A stretch of DNA of 64,000 bases from Bog-756 sp963841885 (GTDB taxonomy: Bacteria; Actinomycetota; Acidimicrobiia; Acidimicrobiales; RAAP-2), in assembly GCA_963841885.1 (NCBI GenBank), contig CAWJEK010000008.1:124001-188000 (forward strand). Direction: 5' to 3'. Below the pieces are notes generated by a model. That model did no database searches. It had not been told where the DNA came from and was given only the letters and a program-made list of their open reading frames with translations. Within the stretch, counting starts at the first letter, position 1. Every line of letters begins with the position of its first letter. The position numbers and the translations under genes were made by a program. This document shows positions 56,192-64,000 of the stretch, piece by piece.

Positions 56192-57817
56192 GTGGCCGGT
56201 CTGAACTTCGCCGACATCTTCGAGACGGTCGTCGACACGAAACCGGACGCGCCTGCGCTGGTGGTCCGGTCCCTGGTCGGCGACGAGCGGCGCCTGACCT
56301 TCGCCGAGCTCGACGCCCGGGTCAACCGGTTGGCCCACGCGCTGAGGGCCGCCGGGGTGGGGCCGGGCGACCACGTCGGCTGCCACCTCTACGACGGCAA
56401 CCAGTACGTCGAGACCAACCTGGCCGCCTTCAAGATCCGGGCGGTGCCGGTCAACGTCAACTTCCGCTATGTCGACGAGGAGCTCGAGTACCTCTTCGAC
56501 ACCGCCGACCTCCGTCTGCTCGTCACCGAGCCCGATCTCGAGTCACGGGCCGAGCGCGCGGTCAAGGGACTGACACGGGACTGTGCGGTGGTGGTCGCCG
56601 ACGAGCGGTACGAGGCGTGGCTCGACGCCCAGCCGGAGAGCCGGCCCGACGTCCCCGGCCGAGGGCCCGGGGACCTCTACGCCCTGTGGACCGGAGGGAC
56701 CACCGGGATGCCGAAGGGTGTGATGTGGCGTCACGAGGACATCTACCTCTCGGTGGTCGGCGGGGGCGGCAATCCGGCGCTCGGCATCGCCCCGGTGAGC
56801 TCGCTCGACGACGTCGCGGCGCGCGCCGCCTCGGAGTACCCGATTCCGGGGACACTGACCCTGTGTCCCCTGATGCACGGGGGCGGATGGTGGGTCGCCT
56901 TCTCCGCCCTGCTGTCGGGCACGTTCAACGTGCTCATCCGCGACGTCGCCTTCGATCCCGAGTTCGCTCTGCGGGTGATGGACGAGGAGCAGGTTCGGGT
57001 GGTCATGACCATCGGCGACGCCTATGCCCGGCCGATCGTGGACCACCTGGAGGCTGGGGGCGCCGACACCCACGACCTGTCCAAGCTGCTCGTCTACGGC
57101 TCGGGCGGAGCCATCCTGTCGCCTTCCCTGAAGGAGTCGCTCAACCGGCTGTTGCCCCACGTGATCGTGTTGGACGGTTTCGGGGCGTCGGAGACGGGCG
57201 GCCAGGGGAGCCTGGTGGGCCAGAACGAGGACGGCGCCCCCGTCTTCCAGATGGGTCCGGGCAACGTGGTCATCGCCGACGACGGGGCGCTGTGCGAGCC
57301 GGGTGACGGGCGGATGGGGATGCTGGCCACCAGTGGACACATCCCGCTCGGCTACTACCGGGACGAAGCCAGGACGGCTGAGACGTTCCCGGTGATCGAC
57401 GGCGTCCGCTACGCCGTGCCCGGTGACCTGGCGAAACTGCTGGCCGACGGCACCATCGCCGTCTACGGCCGGGGATCGGTGTCGATCAACTCCGGGGGGG
57501 AGAAGGTCTTCCCCGAGGAGGTCGAGAAGGCGCTCAAGAGCCACCCCGCCGTCTTCGACGCCATCGTGGTGGGCACACCGAGCGATCGGTGGGGGGCCCA
57601 GGTGACCGCCGTGGTGCAGCTGCGGACCGGGCTCGCGGCCACACCGGACCTCCGGGCCCTGCGCGAGCACTGTCGCCAGCACCTGGCGGGCTACAAGCTG
57701 CCCCGCGAGGCGGTGTTCGTCGACGCCGTCCGTCGTTCGCCGTCGGGCAAGCCCGACTACCGCTGGGCCCGCGACGTGGCCGTGGCCGCTCTGGAGGGCT
57801 CCCTCACCACGGGGTAG
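56192..57817 (+). CDS. Acyl-CoA synthetase (AMP-binding)
   Basis: A 541-residue ANL-superfamily ligase. The ATP loop is LWTGGTTGMPKGVMW, followed by GFGASETGGQG, GDLAKLLADGTI with the hinge and YGRGSVSINSGGEKVFPEE. The C-terminal catalytic Lys lies in SPSGKPDYRW. It activates a carboxylic acid as CoA thioester in the cytoplasm; acid chain length is unknown. GTG 56192 is chosen after GGGGGG. It lies 70 bases after the glycerol operon and may be separately transcribed. Confidence 0.9.
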   Translation: MAGLNFADIFETVVDTKPDAPALVVRSLVGDERRLTFAELDARVNRLAHALRAAGVGPGDHVGCHLYDGNQYVETNLAAFKIRAVPVNVNFRYVDEELEYLFDTADLRLLVTEPDLESRAERAVKGLTRDCAVVVADERYEAWLDAQPESRPDVPGRGPGDLYALWTGGTTGMPKGVMWRHEDIYLSVVGGGGNPALGIAPVSSLDDVAARAASEYPIPGTLTLCPLMHGGGWWVAFSALLSGTFNVLIRDVAFDPEFALRVMDEEQVRVVMTIGDAYARPIVDHLEAGGADTHDLSKLLVYGSGGAILSPSLKESLNRLLPHVIVLDGFGASETGGQGSLVGQNEDGAPVFQMGPGNVVIADDGALCEPGDGRMGMLATSGHIPLGYYRDEARTAETFPVIDGVRYAVPGDLAKLLADGTIAVYGRGSVSINSGGEKVFPEEVEKALKSHPAVFDAIVVGTPSDRWGAQVTAVVQLRTGLAATPDLRALREHCRQHLAGYKLPREAVFVDAVRRSPSGKPDYRWARDVAVAALEGSLTTG

Positions 57818-57871
57818 GGACCGATACGGGTCCGTGGCGCGCGACGGGGTGGGATCGGTGATGATGGGGAC

Positions 57872-58339
57872 ATGGCCGAGTACGTGTTACCCCGGGTGCC
57901 CGCCTCGGCCGGTGCCCTGATCCACGACGGCGACGGGCGCATCCTCATCCTCGAACCCACCTACAAGTCGGGCTGGACGATCCCCGGTGGTCAGATCGAG
58001 GAGGACGGGGAGTCCCCGTGGGAGGGGTGCCGGCGGGAAGTGGCCGAGGAGACCGGTCTGGAGGTCACGACCGGACAGCTGGTGTGCGTGGACTTCCTCC
58101 ACCCGCGCCCGGGCCGCCCCGGCGGGATGCGCTTCCTCTTCGACTGCGGAACCGTCGACGGGGTCGGACGGCCCCTGGTGCTCCAGGAGGGCGAGATCGC
58201 CGATGCCCGGTGGGCCACGCCCGCCGAGGCCCACGAACTCCTGAGTGGACCGGTCGGTCGCCGGGTGGCCCGGGCCCTGGCGGCCACCGGCACCGTCTAC
58301 CTGGAGGACGGCCGCCCGGTGGCGGGGGTGGGCCCCTGA
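57872..58339 (+). CDS. NUDIX hydrolase
   Basis: A 155-residue NUDIX protein. The box is GGQIEEDGESPWEGCRREVA, continuing EETGLEV, with GX5EX7REUXEEXGU intact. It would cleave a nucleoside diphosphate linked to another group; substrate unknown. The start is ATG 57872, 54 bases after the synthetase. It converges on the LysR gene with 10 bases between. Confidence 0.92.
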   Translation: MAEYVLPRVPASAGALIHDGDGRILILEPTYKSGWTIPGGQIEEDGESPWEGCRREVAEETGLEVTTGQLVCVDFLHPRPGRPGGMRFLFDCGTVDGVGRPLVLQEGEIADARWATPAEAHELLSGPVGRRVARALAATGTVYLEDGRPVAGVGP

Positions 58340-58349
58340 GCGTCCCGGT

Positions 58350-59237
58350 TCAGGGACCGCCGGGAACCGTCAGCCGGGCCACGAGGTCGGCCACCGGCGC
58401 CCGTACCCCATCGGCCTGGCGGGTCACGGCGAACCACGGCTCGGGCGGCACGACATCGGCCACCGGCCACACGCTCACCAGGGTGCCGTCGGCCAGACCG
58501 GCCGCACAGGCGTACTCCGGCAGCAGACTGGTCCCGAGCCCACCCGCCACGGCGGAGGCCACCGACCGGAGGTCCGGGGCGGACAGGCGGAGGGTGGCGC
58601 TGAACGGACGCCCGAGCGTGGTCTGCCAGAACCGTCGGGTGCGCGGCAGCTCGGCGCTGTAGGCCACCCACTCGCCGCCGGTCAGGACCCGGACCAGAGC
58701 GTCGGCGTCCCCCGGTGCCACCTCCCCCAGGCGACCCGGGGCGGACACCAGGACGAACCGGGTCACGCCCAGCGCCACCGCGGCCAGCGAGCGTCGTCCC
58801 GGTTCCGTCGTGGTGACCGCCACGTCGAGCTCGCCGTGGTGGACGAGGGAGGTCAGTTCGGCGTCGGTCCCGAAACGGACGGCCAGGTCCGGTGCTCCCG
58901 GCCCGAGGTTCGCCACGAGCCCGTACGCCAGGTAGTCGGGGGAGCAGCCGAGTCGTAGTGCCGGCGACGCAGGACGCCCCCCGCCGTCGAGTCCGGTCAG
59001 CACCGGCTCGAGTCGGTCGAGGGCGTCGGCGACCGACGCGTACAGCTCCCGACCGGACCGGGTCGGATCGACCCCGTGGGGTGTCCGTTCGAAGAGGGCG
59101 GCGCCGACGGAGCGCTCGAGCGACCGGAGCTGCTGACTGGCCGCCGGTTGGGACACGTTTCGCAGGGCTGCGCCGTCGGTGACGGACCCGGTGCGGTAGA
59201 TGGCCACGAAGGTACGGAGCCACTCGGACGCTGCCAT
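58350..59237 (-). CDS. LysR family transcriptional regulator
   Basis: A 295-residue LysR. The HTH is RTFVAIYRTGSVTDGAALRNVSQPAASQQL, followed by RSLERSVGAALFERTPHG. The effector domain starts at ALRLGCSPDY. It diverges from a methyltransferase gene across a 71-base AT-rich gap, the usual LysR target arrangement. An inducer cannot be named. Confidence 0.93.
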   Translation of the reverse strand: MAASEWLRTFVAIYRTGSVTDGAALRNVSQPAASQQLRSLERSVGAALFERTPHGVDPTRSGRELYASVADALDRLEPVLTGLDGGGRPASPALRLGCSPDYLAYGLVANLGPGAPDLAVRFGTDAELTSLVHHGELDVAVTTTEPGRRSLAAVALGVTRFVLVSAPGRLGEVAPGDADALVRVLTGGEWVAYSAELPRTRRFWQTTLGRPFSATLRLSAPDLRSVASAVAGGLGTSLLPEYACAAGLADGTLVSVWPVADVVPPEPWFAVTRQADGVRAPVADLVARLTVPGGP

Positions 59238-59308
59238 AGGCGAATCTTATGTCACCTGTCAGATATATGACTTTGCCAATACCACCGACCCGGGCGCATG
59301 CTGGGAAG

Positions 59309-60118
59309 ATGCCTGACACCACCTACACCCACGGCCACGACGACGGCGTGCTGCGATCCCACCGTTGGCGCACGGCCGCCAACTCCGCCGCCTACCTGTC
59401 GCCCCACCTGGCCCCCGGTCGATCCGTTCTCGATGTCGGCTGTGGACCCGGAACGCTCACCTGCGACCTGGCCCGGGCGGTGGCGCCCGGCCGGGTCGTG
59501 GGGATCGACGCAGCGGCCGACGTCGTGGAGGCGGCCCGGGCCGACGCGGCGCTGTCCGGCCCGGACAACGTCACGTTCGAGGTGGCGGACCTGTTCGCGC
59601 TGCCGTTCGCCGACGGCTCGTTCGACGTGGTCCACGCCCACCAGGTCCTCCAGCACGTGGCCGACCCGGTCGCCGCGCTCGTCGAGATGCGCCGGGTCTG
59701 CCGCCCGGGTGGCCGGGTGGCCGCCCGTGACGCCGACTACCCGACGTTCACGTTCTGGCCGCCGGAGCCGGAGGTGGACCGGGCCATCGCCGCCTACGGC
59801 GAGCTCACCCGGCGCAACCGGGCGAACTGGGACGCCGGCCGCCGCCTGCTGGCCCTCGCCCACGCCGCCGGCTTCGACGAGGTCGTGCCGTCGGCCTCGG
59901 TGTGGTGCTTCGCCACCCCGGCCGAGCGGGCCTGGTGGGGCGACCTGTGGGCGGACCGGTTCGCCGCGCCGGGATCGTTCCTCGGAGCCCAGCTCGTCGG
60001 CCACGGCCTGGCCGACCGGTCGGACCTCGACGCCTTCGCCGCCGGGTGGCGGCACTGGGCGGCGTCGGGGGACGGATGGTTCGCCGTCGTCCACGGCGAG
60101 ATCCTGGCCACCGCCTGA
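59309..60118 (+). CDS. SAM-dependent methyltransferase
   Basis: A 269-residue class I methyltransferase of the UbiE/COQ5-like group. The SAM motif is VLDVGCGPGTLTCDLA near residue 40, then VGIDAAADVVEAA, and motif II/III VHAHQVLQHVADPVAAL. The substrate is unknown. It is divergent from the LysR gene. I chose ATG 59309 as start; the earlier in-frame ATG at 59249 falls inside the LysR gap. Confidence 0.88.
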   Translation: MPDTTYTHGHDDGVLRSHRWRTAANSAAYLSPHLAPGRSVLDVGCGPGTLTCDLARAVAPGRVVGIDAAADVVEAARADAALSGPDNVTFEVADLFALPFADGSFDVVHAHQVLQHVADPVAALVEMRRVCRPGGRVAARDADYPTFTFWPPEPEVDRAIAAYGELTRRNRANWDAGRRLLALAHAAGFDEVVPSASVWCFATPAERAWWGDLWADRFAAPGSFLGAQLVGHGLADRSDLDAFAAGWRHWAASGDGWFAVVHGEILATA

Positions 60119-60147
60119 CGGCCGGGGCGCCCGCCGGGTCGGCTCGG

Positions 60148-60936
60148 TCAGGCGAGCAGTCGGGAACGGAACAGGTCGAGGACCTGGTCGAGCGCCTGGC
60201 GGGTGGGCGTGCCGGGTCGGTCGTCGAGGTCCTCGGTCAGGACGGAGTGGGCCGCCTTGCGGTGTCCGTAGGGGTTGCCGGGGGAGGAGTCCAGCTCCAC
60301 CCCGACGAACGCGTCGCCCAACAGTTCGCGGAGCGCCTCGAAACGTTCGTGCGGCGCCATGGAGTCCCCCGTGAAGCGCAGGCCGAGGACGCAGACACCG
60401 GCCGCCGCCCGCTCCGCCACGCGGCGGGCGTCGGCGTCGCTGATCCCCAGGGCGCGCTTGTGCCGATCGGTGAGAGGCCCCGGCAGGGACGGTTGGCTCA
60501 GCACCGGGGCGATCATCACGTCGTCGACCATCATGGCCAGGGCGAACCCCCCCGTCAGGCACATCCCGACGGCACCGACACCGGGACCACCGCAGCGCTC
60601 GTGCTCGGCCCTCGCCAGAGCGCGCAGCCAGACGGTGACGGGGCTGGCCCGGCCGAGGGCGAACATCGTGAATTCCTTGGAGACGCAGGCCCTGGCCACT
60701 TCACGCAGGGCTGCCGGCATCGTCGGGTCGCGTCCGTCGTGACCGAAGAGGTGCGGCATGACCGCGGTGCAGCCGATGCCGGCCACCATGCGGGCGAACC
60801 GGGCGACATTGGGGGTGATCCCGGGGATCTCGCTCATCACGATGACGGCCGGCCCCGTGCCGAGTCGGTAGACGGTTCGGGTCGTCCCCTCCGCCGTGAA
60901 GCTCGAGCGTTCGAAGTCGTCCAGGGAATCGGCCAT
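60148..60936 (-). CDS. Dienelactone hydrolase family protein
   Basis: A 262-residue alpha/beta hydrolase of the dienelactone type. GMCLTGGFAL carries the Cys nucleophile in the GxCxGG elbow near residue 124. An early acid, VIVMSEIPGITPN, and the late His region GNPYGHRKAAHSV complete the triad. It may open lactones or aromatic-ring products. It is next to an EEP gene, not in an obvious pathway. Confidence 0.9.
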   Translation of the reverse strand: MADSLDDFERSSFTAEGTTRTVYRLGTGPAVIVMSEIPGITPNVARFARMVAGIGCTAVMPHLFGHDGRDPTMPAALREVARACVSKEFTMFALGRASPVTVWLRALARAEHERCGGPGVGAVGMCLTGGFALAMMVDDVMIAPVLSQPSLPGPLTDRHKRALGISDADARRVAERAAAGVCVLGLRFTGDSMAPHERFEALRELLGDAFVGVELDSSPGNPYGHRKAAHSVLTEDLDDRPGTPTRQALDQVLDLFRSRLLA

Positions 60937-60983
60937 GGCAGGACGCTACTGCGGGGCCCCGACGAGCGTCCGGGTACCGCGGA

Positions 60984-61832
60984 TCAGGCGGGCGCCACGG
61001 TGACGACGACCGGTCGGTGGTCCGAGCCGGTGGCACCGGCCACCCGGGCGGACACCACCTCCACCGCCGGAGTCACCAGGACGTGGTCGAGCTGACTGTG
61101 CGGTCGGTGGGCGGGCCAGGTCCGGCCGATCACGGCCCGCCGCCACCCCCTGAAGAACGTGGACGCCGGAGGTCCCCACATGTTCATGTCGCCGGCCAGC
61201 AGCGCGGGACGGTCCAGCGGCGGGAGTAGACGGGCGAGGCGCCGGTACTGCGCCGGCGACAGATGGGTGATGTGGGACATGTGGGTACCGTGCACCACCA
61301 TCCCGGTGTCGCCCACGTCGACGGTGCACCGGAGGACCGCACGGCGCGCCGGGTCGCGGCGCAGTTTCCCCAACGGGAGGACGTCGACGTCGCGGCACGG
61401 CACCCGCGCCAGGAGGGCGACGCCCCACTGGCCCGTCCGGGCGGGTCGGTCCCGGGAGCCGGCGGGGACCTTGAAGCGCTCGTCGTCGAGGCGCAGGGTC
61501 TTGCGGACCTGGCCGAACCACGGTGCCCACCGCGAGGTGGTGGTGGTGAGGGGGGCGTACAGGCGGGCGTGGGCGAGGGGTGCCTCGGCGACGACCGTGT
61601 ACCCGAGTTCGGAGGCCACCCGGGCCGCGGTGCCCGGTGACCCGTCGTCGGGGGTCCAGGCCTCCTGCAGGACGAGGACGTCGGCGTCGAGGCCGGCGCA
61701 CTCGGGGACCAGGTCGAAGGGGCGCCCCCAGCCGTCGACGCCCATGTGCACGTTGAAGCTGGCCACCGACAGGGTGGCGCGTCCAGCCGACGGGCCGGGT
61801 GACCCCGACCCGTCCCGGCCGGTCCCCTCCAT
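60984..61832 (-). CDS. Endonuclease/exonuclease/phosphatase family protein
   Basis: A 282-residue EEP fold enzyme. The metal and catalytic residues are in SVASFNVHMG, VLVLQEAW, LLAGDMNMWG and GSDHRPVVV. It could act on a phosphodiester, phosphoinositide or nucleic acid, and the sequence does not decide. No signal peptide is obvious. It lies immediately downstream of the CoA-transferase gene. Confidence 0.88.
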   Translation of the reverse strand: MEGTGRDGSGSPGPSAGRATLSVASFNVHMGVDGWGRPFDLVPECAGLDADVLVLQEAWTPDDGSPGTAARVASELGYTVVAEAPLAHARLYAPLTTTTSRWAPWFGQVRKTLRLDDERFKVPAGSRDRPARTGQWGVALLARVPCRDVDVLPLGKLRRDPARRAVLRCTVDVGDTGMVVHGTHMSHITHLSPAQYRRLARLLPPLDRPALLAGDMNMWGPPASTFFRGWRRAVIGRTWPAHRPHSQLDHVLVTPAVEVVSARVAGATGSDHRPVVVTVAPA

Positions 61833-61837
61833 CGGGC

Positions 61838-63139
61838 TCAGTGGCGCCCGAGGGTCTCGGCCGTCGTCCGGAGCTCCTCCCGGAAGTCGGGGTGGGCGAT
61901 CTCGGCGAGGGCGAAGGCCCGCTCACGCACCGTCCGGCCCGACAGGTCCGCGGCGCCGTGCTCGGTGATGACCACGCCGGTGTGGTGACGGGGGGTCGAT
62001 ACCACCGCCCCCTGCGGCAGGAACGGCACGATGCGGGACCGCGTGACTCCGTTCGACACCGCCGTCGAACGCAGGCAGATCAGCGAGTGGTCGTCGATGC
62101 GCATCTCGGCACCGGCCACGAAGTCCTCGTGGCCTCCCACCCCCGAGATCTGGCGCCCTTCGATGTTGTCGGCCACCACCTGACCGTACAGGTCGACGCT
62201 CAATGCGCCGTTGATGGAGACGAAGGCGTGGTTCTGGGCGATGACCGTCGGGTCGTTGACCACCTGCACGGGAACGAACGCGACCTCCTGGTTCCCGTCG
62301 AGCCACGCGTACAGCTCGGCGGATCCCAGGGCGAAGGTGGTGATGGAGACGCCGTTGAACAGGCGCTTGGCATCGTTGGTGACCTTCCCCGCCTGGTGGA
62401 GCCGCATCAGGCCGTCGGTGAACATCTCGGAGTGGATGCCGTACCCTCCACCCGGTCCCTCGGCGAGCTTGGTGGCCACCATGTTCGGCACGGCACCGAT
62501 ACCGATCTGGAGTGTGGCCCCGTCGGTCACGAAGGACCGGGCCTGCTCGGCGATGGCCTCGTCGATGGCGTCGGGCTCCGGCTGGGGCAGCGTGAAGGGA
62601 GCGCCCTCGGACTCCACGAGGACGTCGACCAGCTCGAGGGGGATGGTGTTGGTGTAGTCGGGGCCGAGCGAACGGGTGCGGGGCAGGTGGGGGTTGACTT
62701 CCACCACCAGGAACCGCTCGGGGTCCTTTCCGGCCAGGAGCAGCTCGTCGTAGGTGGCCCCGATGTGGAGCGAGAGGTTGACCTCGCCGTCCCGGGGAGG
62801 CGCCGCCAGCACGGTCATCACCCGCGGGTTGTAGCGCCGCAGGATGGGGGCGAACTGGCGGAACCCGCCCGGCACCAGCTCGATGTTGGCCCCGCCGGCC
62901 AGCAGCATCCGTTCGGCGGGACCGAAGAAACCGCACCGGTAGGACACGTTGGGATGGGCCAGTACCGGGTAGTAGCCGAGCAGCAGCGCACCGCCGAAGG
63001 TGAGGTCGACCCAGTCGTCCCGCTCGCCGAGCGCCGTCAGGAAGGCGTCCGGATTGGCGGGGCCCAGGCCGAAGCCGACGGCGTCGGTCGTGCCGATGTG
63101 CTGGGCGGCGTCGTCGGGAGTGCAGGTCTGTGGTGCCAT
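61838..63139 (-). CDS. Acetyl-CoA hydrolase/4-hydroxybutyrate CoA-transferase-like protein
   Basis: A 433-residue family I CoA-transferase. GIGAVPNMVATKL and YGIHSEMFTDGLM carry the catalytic Glu that forms the CoA thioester. GVGGHEDFVAGAEM and VITEHGAADLSG are family blocks. It swaps CoA between short acids such as acetate, propionate or 4-hydroxybutyrate. ATG 63139 starts the family-like N-terminus; the longer frame to 63505 is antisense to the next gene. Divergent from the luciferase-like gene. Confidence 0.9.
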   Translation of the reverse strand: MAPQTCTPDDAAQHIGTTDAVGFGLGPANPDAFLTALGERDDWVDLTFGGALLLGYYPVLAHPNVSYRCGFFGPAERMLLAGGANIELVPGGFRQFAPILRRYNPRVMTVLAAPPRDGEVNLSLHIGATYDELLLAGKDPERFLVVEVNPHLPRTRSLGPDYTNTIPLELVDVLVESEGAPFTLPQPEPDAIDEAIAEQARSFVTDGATLQIGIGAVPNMVATKLAEGPGGGYGIHSEMFTDGLMRLHQAGKVTNDAKRLFNGVSITTFALGSAELYAWLDGNQEVAFVPVQVVNDPTVIAQNHAFVSINGALSVDLYGQVVADNIEGRQISGVGGHEDFVAGAEMRIDDHSLICLRSTAVSNGVTRSRIVPFLPQGAVVSTPRHHTGVVITEHGAADLSGRTVRERAFALAEIAHPDFREELRTTAETLGRH

Positions 63140-63254
63140 CGCGAACAGTGTGGCACCGCCCTCCGGCCACGGTGAGGGTCCTTGGTCCCGACCTGACCGT
63201 CGTCCGTTCCGGTCGGCGGCAGCAGGCTCCCGCTGGCGGTGGGAGCATGGGCCC

Positions 63255-64000
63255 GTGCGATTCGACACCCAATTGGCCGGTCTGGAGGACGCCGCCGCCC
63301 ACGCGCGCCGCCTCGAAGCGCTCGGGGTCGACGGTGCCTTCACGTTCGAGGGCCCCCACGACGTCTTCACCCCGCTGATCCTGGCCGCTGCTGCGTCGTC
63401 CACCCTCGAGCTCGCCACCAACGTCGCCATCGCCTTCCCGCGCAACCCGGTGCAACTCGCCCACCAGGCGTGGGACCTCCAGCTCCTGTCGAAGGGCCGT
63501 TTCACCCTGGGCCTCGGAAGTCAGATCCGGGCCCAGGTCGAGAAGCGCTACGGCGCCTCCTTCGACCGGCCGGTCGCCCGGATGCGCGAGCTGGTCGGTG
63601 CGCTGCGGGCCATCTTCGCCACCTGGGAGACGGGCGAACGTCTCGACTTCCGGGGCGAGTTCACCTCGCACACCCTGATGCCACCCCTCTTCAACCCGGG
63701 GCCCCATCCCTACGGGCTCCCGGCGATCGCCCTCGGCGGCCTCGGTCCGCAGATGGTGTCGCTGGCGGCCGAGGTCGCCGACGGCCTGCTGGTCATGCCG
63801 TTCAATACCGCCACCCACCTGCGCACCCGGACCCTGCCGGCGGTCGCCGAGGGACTCGCCCGGGGTGGCCGGGCCCGGTCGGATCTGACGGTGACCGGGG
63901 AGGTCATCGTGTGCTGCGGTCGCGACGAGGCCGAACTCGACATGGCCCGCACCGCGGGCCGCTGGCTGATCGCGTTCTACGCCTCGACGCCCGCCTACCG
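63255..64000 (+). CDS. LLM-class F420-dependent oxidoreductase, cut by window edge
   Basis: The first 248 residues of a luciferase-like oxidoreductase. VRFDTQLAGLEDAAAHARRLE is followed by FTFEGPHDVFTPLILA, TLELATNVAIAFPRNP and the KGRFTLGLGSQI motif, then LPAIALGGLGPQMVSLAA. It is the third enzyme of its class in the window. The start is GTG 63255, with GGGAG about 10 bases upstream. The frame stays open to the right edge, so the gene continues outside. Confidence 0.85.
   Translation, partial: MRFDTQLAGLEDAAAHARRLEALGVDGAFTFEGPHDVFTPLILAAAASSTLELATNVAIAFPRNPVQLAHQAWDLQLLSKGRFTLGLGSQIRAQVEKRYGASFDRPVARMRELVGALRAIFATWETGERLDFRGEFTSHTLMPPLFNPGPHPYGLPAIALGGLGPQMVSLAAEVADGLLVMPFNTATHLRTRTLPAVAEGLARGGRARSDLTVTGEVIVCCGRDEAELDMARTAGRWLIAFYASTPAY

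Overview
The window is a 64-kb piece of a high-GC (roughly 70%) actinobacterial chromosome that spans the replication origin. Gene order from pcnA to the dnaA region follows the mycobacterial block (pcnA, DUF6049 protein, murJ, trxB, trxA, cwlM, parB, parA, rsmG, jag, yidC, yidD, rnpA, rpmH, dnaA, dnaN, recF, dciA, gyrB, gyrA, tRNA-Ile). Three F420-type luciferase-like enzymes, an actinobacterial ino1-PadR-DUF5318 trio and GTG-rich starts agree with this. An Acidimicrobiia-like lineage is my guess, not something the sequence proves.

Layout. 1-12.4 kb is accessory metabolism: a pirin, a RodZ-like HTH membrane protein, a CtaG-like oxidase assembly factor, a 2-hydroxyacid oxidase plus ThDP decarboxylase pair, a secreted glutamic peptidase, and a lower-GC regulated catabolic cluster (TetR, luciferase-like oxidoreductase, TauD dioxygenase, SnoaL-like protein) that ends beside tRNA-Ile. 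12.6-21.7 kb (minus strand) is the replication arm: tRNA-Ile, gyrA, gyrB, dciA, recF, dnaN, oriC, dnaA. 22.0-29.7 kb (plus strand) carries rpmH, rnpA, yidD, a yidC-jag fusion, rsmG, a 1.6-kb gene-poor stretch holding two parS sites, parA and parB. 29.9-37.9 kb (minus) is a probable operon for envelope and redox genes. 38-46.4 kb holds pcnA, ino1/padR, panB, the rpsF-ssb-rpsR-rplI operon and dnaB. 46.5-64 kb is metabolism again: NAD formate dehydrogenase, a ferredoxin, a large secreted beta-helix protein, a glycerol operon, an acyl-CoA synthetase, a CoA-transferase and others.

The genes form working sets. DnaA, DciA, DnaB, DnaN, SSB and gyrase give an initiation and elongation kit; ParA, ParB and parS segregate the origin; RpmH, RnpA, YidD and YidC-Jag link translation, RNA processing and membrane insertion. 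Genes on both sides of the origin run away from it, in the leading-strand sense.

The most important caution is that seven genes, including essential gyrB, parB and murJ, are interrupted by nine single-base shifts, and all nine are +1. This points to insertion errors in the assembly rather than real decay. The most unusual real-looking features are the YidC-Jag fusion, the two-parS gene desert, long disordered tails on ParA, bS18 and MurJ, and a CwlM whose zinc ligands appear lost.
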